Below, piece after piece: positions 63,993-64,000 of a DNA stretch of 64,000 bases; the stretch's first letter is position 1; the number at the start of each line of letters is the position of its first letter. A program made the position numbers and the translations under genes. The stretch is from Pseudorhodobacter antarcticus (GTDB lineage Bacteria; Pseudomonadota; Alphaproteobacteria; Rhodobacterales; Rhodobacteraceae). The stretch is taken from contig CAMAQR010000002.1 in assembly GCA_945860375.1 (NCBI GenBank), forward strand, positions 62,001 through 126,000, in the 5' to 3' direction. The notes beneath the pieces are model-generated. The model ran no database searches. It was given only the letters and a program-made list of their open reading frames with translations, and was not told the DNA's origin.

Positions 63993-64000
63993 CGGCTGAC

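Overview
The window looks like chromosomal DNA from a GC-rich alphaproteobacterium of the Rhodobacteraceae/Paracoccaceae type (Rhodobacter, Tabrizicola, Gemmobacter and similar). The support is the gene set (AzlCD, a ThuEFGK-ThuAB trehalose locus, PrpE with methylmalonyl-CoA epimerase, DUF6455, DUF1467, a ModE-like regulator with ModABC), FnrL-type boxes, strong third-codon GC bias with many long antisense shadow frames, and GTG/TTG starts. No rRNA, tRNA, CRISPR array, integrase or insertion sequence was recognised. Most of the window is ordinary core and accessory metabolism; I found no clear defence island or prophage. The species cannot be named from the sequence.

Layout. 65-1946 (+): azlC-azlD, a DUF3775 protein and thioredoxin 2. 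1947-3466: a decayed patch holding the remains of a LuxR-type response regulator, a doubtful small exported peptide, then a non-coding stretch ending in a promoter with a LacI-type palindrome. 3467-9716 (+): a complete thuEFGKAB trehalose/disaccharide uptake and oxidation operon, with a structured thuE-thuF spacer and a strong terminator. 9742-12641: an FNR-like box, a small membrane protein, cytochrome b561, an alpha/beta hydrolase and two membrane proteins. 12696-22377: glyA (-), nadK (+), then on the minus strand a hybrid kinase with its sigma-54 response regulator, prpE and maeB. 22518-28304 (+): a cupin protein followed by a nucleoside salvage operon (cdd, deoA, deoB, add, upp). 28373-34495: a SPOR protein, a hypothetical membrane protein, a DMT transporter, tdk, an HTH-like protein with a structured leader, and a DEAD-box helicase. 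34930-40342 (-): carB, a DUF3147 membrane protein and an APC permease. 40587-44354 (+): pabB-pabC and aspS. 44445-47774 (+): an exported DUF1800/DUF1501 pair and a GNAT acetyltransferase whose end overlaps a converging response regulator. 48661-53986: methylmalonyl-CoA epimerase, DUF1467, EI24/CysZ-like and nitroreductase genes, DUF167, an Ala/Lys-rich exported protein, an M48 lipoprotein, an FNR-box-preceded DUF6455 gene and an IMPACT-family protein. 54213-57200 (+): modE-like, modA, modB and modC with a candidate Mo-box. 57377-62085 (-): a probable catabolic cluster (two general alpha/beta hydrolases, a Thr/Ser dehydratase-like enzyme, a PcaD-like lactonase and an enolase-superfamily enzyme). 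62214-63992 (+): an ABC exporter.

Themes. Carbon entry is well represented: trehalose-type sugars, nucleosides, propionate (PrpE, with the epimerase leading toward succinyl-CoA, and MaeB as the malate-to-pyruvate exit) and an unidentified acid handled by the 57-62 kb cluster. The most useful unexplained signals are regulatory: TTTGCAAA-type repeats before prpE, perfect or near-perfect FNR boxes, terminators abutting or overlapping the next gene's start, a sensorless hybrid kinase paired with a sigma-54 regulator, and an intergenic repeat family.
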